DNA of 49,505 nucleotides from JACJXF01 sp964404825. GTDB lineage: Bacteria > Bacteroidota > Bacteroidia > Bacteroidales > GCA-2748055. The DNA lies in contig CAYOLQ010000017.1 in assembly GCA_964404825.1 (NCBI GenBank), forward strand, positions 1 to 49,505, read 5' to 3'. The notes beneath the pieces were generated by a model. The model made no database searches. It worked only from the letters and a program-made list of their open reading frames with translations, and had not been told where the DNA came from. The translations under genes and the position numbers were made by a program. This document shows, one piece after another, positions 49,453-49,505 of the stretch; positions within the stretch are counted from its first letter, which is position 1; every line of letters starts with the position of its first letter.

Positions 49453-49505
49453 AAAAATAGATTTAGCTGGTTTAACAATTATCTACTCTTAATGATGGCA
49501 ATTCA

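Noticed and set aside
1..49505. Search for tRNA, rRNA, CRISPR arrays, transposases, prophage or defence genes
   Set aside because: No regularly spaced repeats, integrase/transposase motifs, Cas or restriction motifs, or RNA-gene signatures were seen; the genes are ordinary chromosomal types.

Overview
The window looks like a chromosomal scaffold from an uncultured or draft-assembled member of the phylum Bacteroidota, most like the Bacteroidales/Marinilabiliales. The evidence is a GldB gliding lipoprotein, two proteins with type IX secretion (T9SS) C-terminal sorting domains, a MurF-Alr fusion, the futalosine menaquinone enzyme MqnE, propionyl/acyl-CoA carboxylase operons, and TAnnTTTG-type -7 promoter boxes in front of many genes. 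No rRNA, tRNA, CRISPR array, phage or transposase gene was recognised. Four runs of N (two of 100, two of 10) mark scaffold joins; three of them look closable or false from the flanking sequence.

Layout. 1-3126: 3' end of a large secreted T9SS cargo protein. 3203-6650: gldB, a divergent outer-membrane beta-barrel gene and nadE. 6748-7449: a Crp/Fnr regulator with a CRP-like palindrome over its own promoter. 7502-10160: a GT39-type membrane glycosyltransferase and a divergent lipid A acyltransferase. 10195-15140 (minus strand): tdk, murF-alr and a fused GT2-GT4 glycosyltransferase. 15414-16770: an unknown protein coupled to rsmI. 16771-17106: a repeat, a 16-bp palindrome and a sigma-54-like promoter in front of a small secreted Trp-rich acidic protein (17107-17526). 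17546-22958: rmuC, a DEAD-box helicase, a HAD nucleotidase and dnaB. 23531-26331: ispE and the first carboxylase locus (biotin carrier + carboxyltransferase). 26810-30151: an unknown helical protein, an LptF/G permease and tgt. 30306-34293: GT2, an ECF sigma factor, rsmG, an MFS transporter and rpmH. 34416-38753: a 950-residue glycosyltransferase with a C-terminal TPR region, and a FAD oxidoreductase. 38784-44924: mqnE, then PASTA protein / T9SS protein / RluA-type synthase / ddl. 44931-48554: the second, complete carboxylase operon. 49108-49452: ssb.

Functional themes. Cell-envelope construction dominates: murF-alr and ddl together cover D-Ala synthesis, D-Ala-D-Ala formation and its attachment to the peptidoglycan precursor; LpxL-type acyltransferase, LptF/G and several glycosyltransferases serve lipopolysaccharide or surface glycans; GldB and T9SS cargo serve secretion and gliding. 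Ribosome and translation functions (rsmI, rsmG, RluA-type synthase, tgt, rpmH) and DNA maintenance (dnaB, ssb, rmuC, helicase) fill the rest.

The least explained parts are the sigma-54-like promoter plus palindrome controlling the LEDWM-repeat secreted protein, the intergenic repeat family at 16770 and 23277, the N-terminal domain of the 950-residue protein, and a Tgt without the canonical zinc cysteines.
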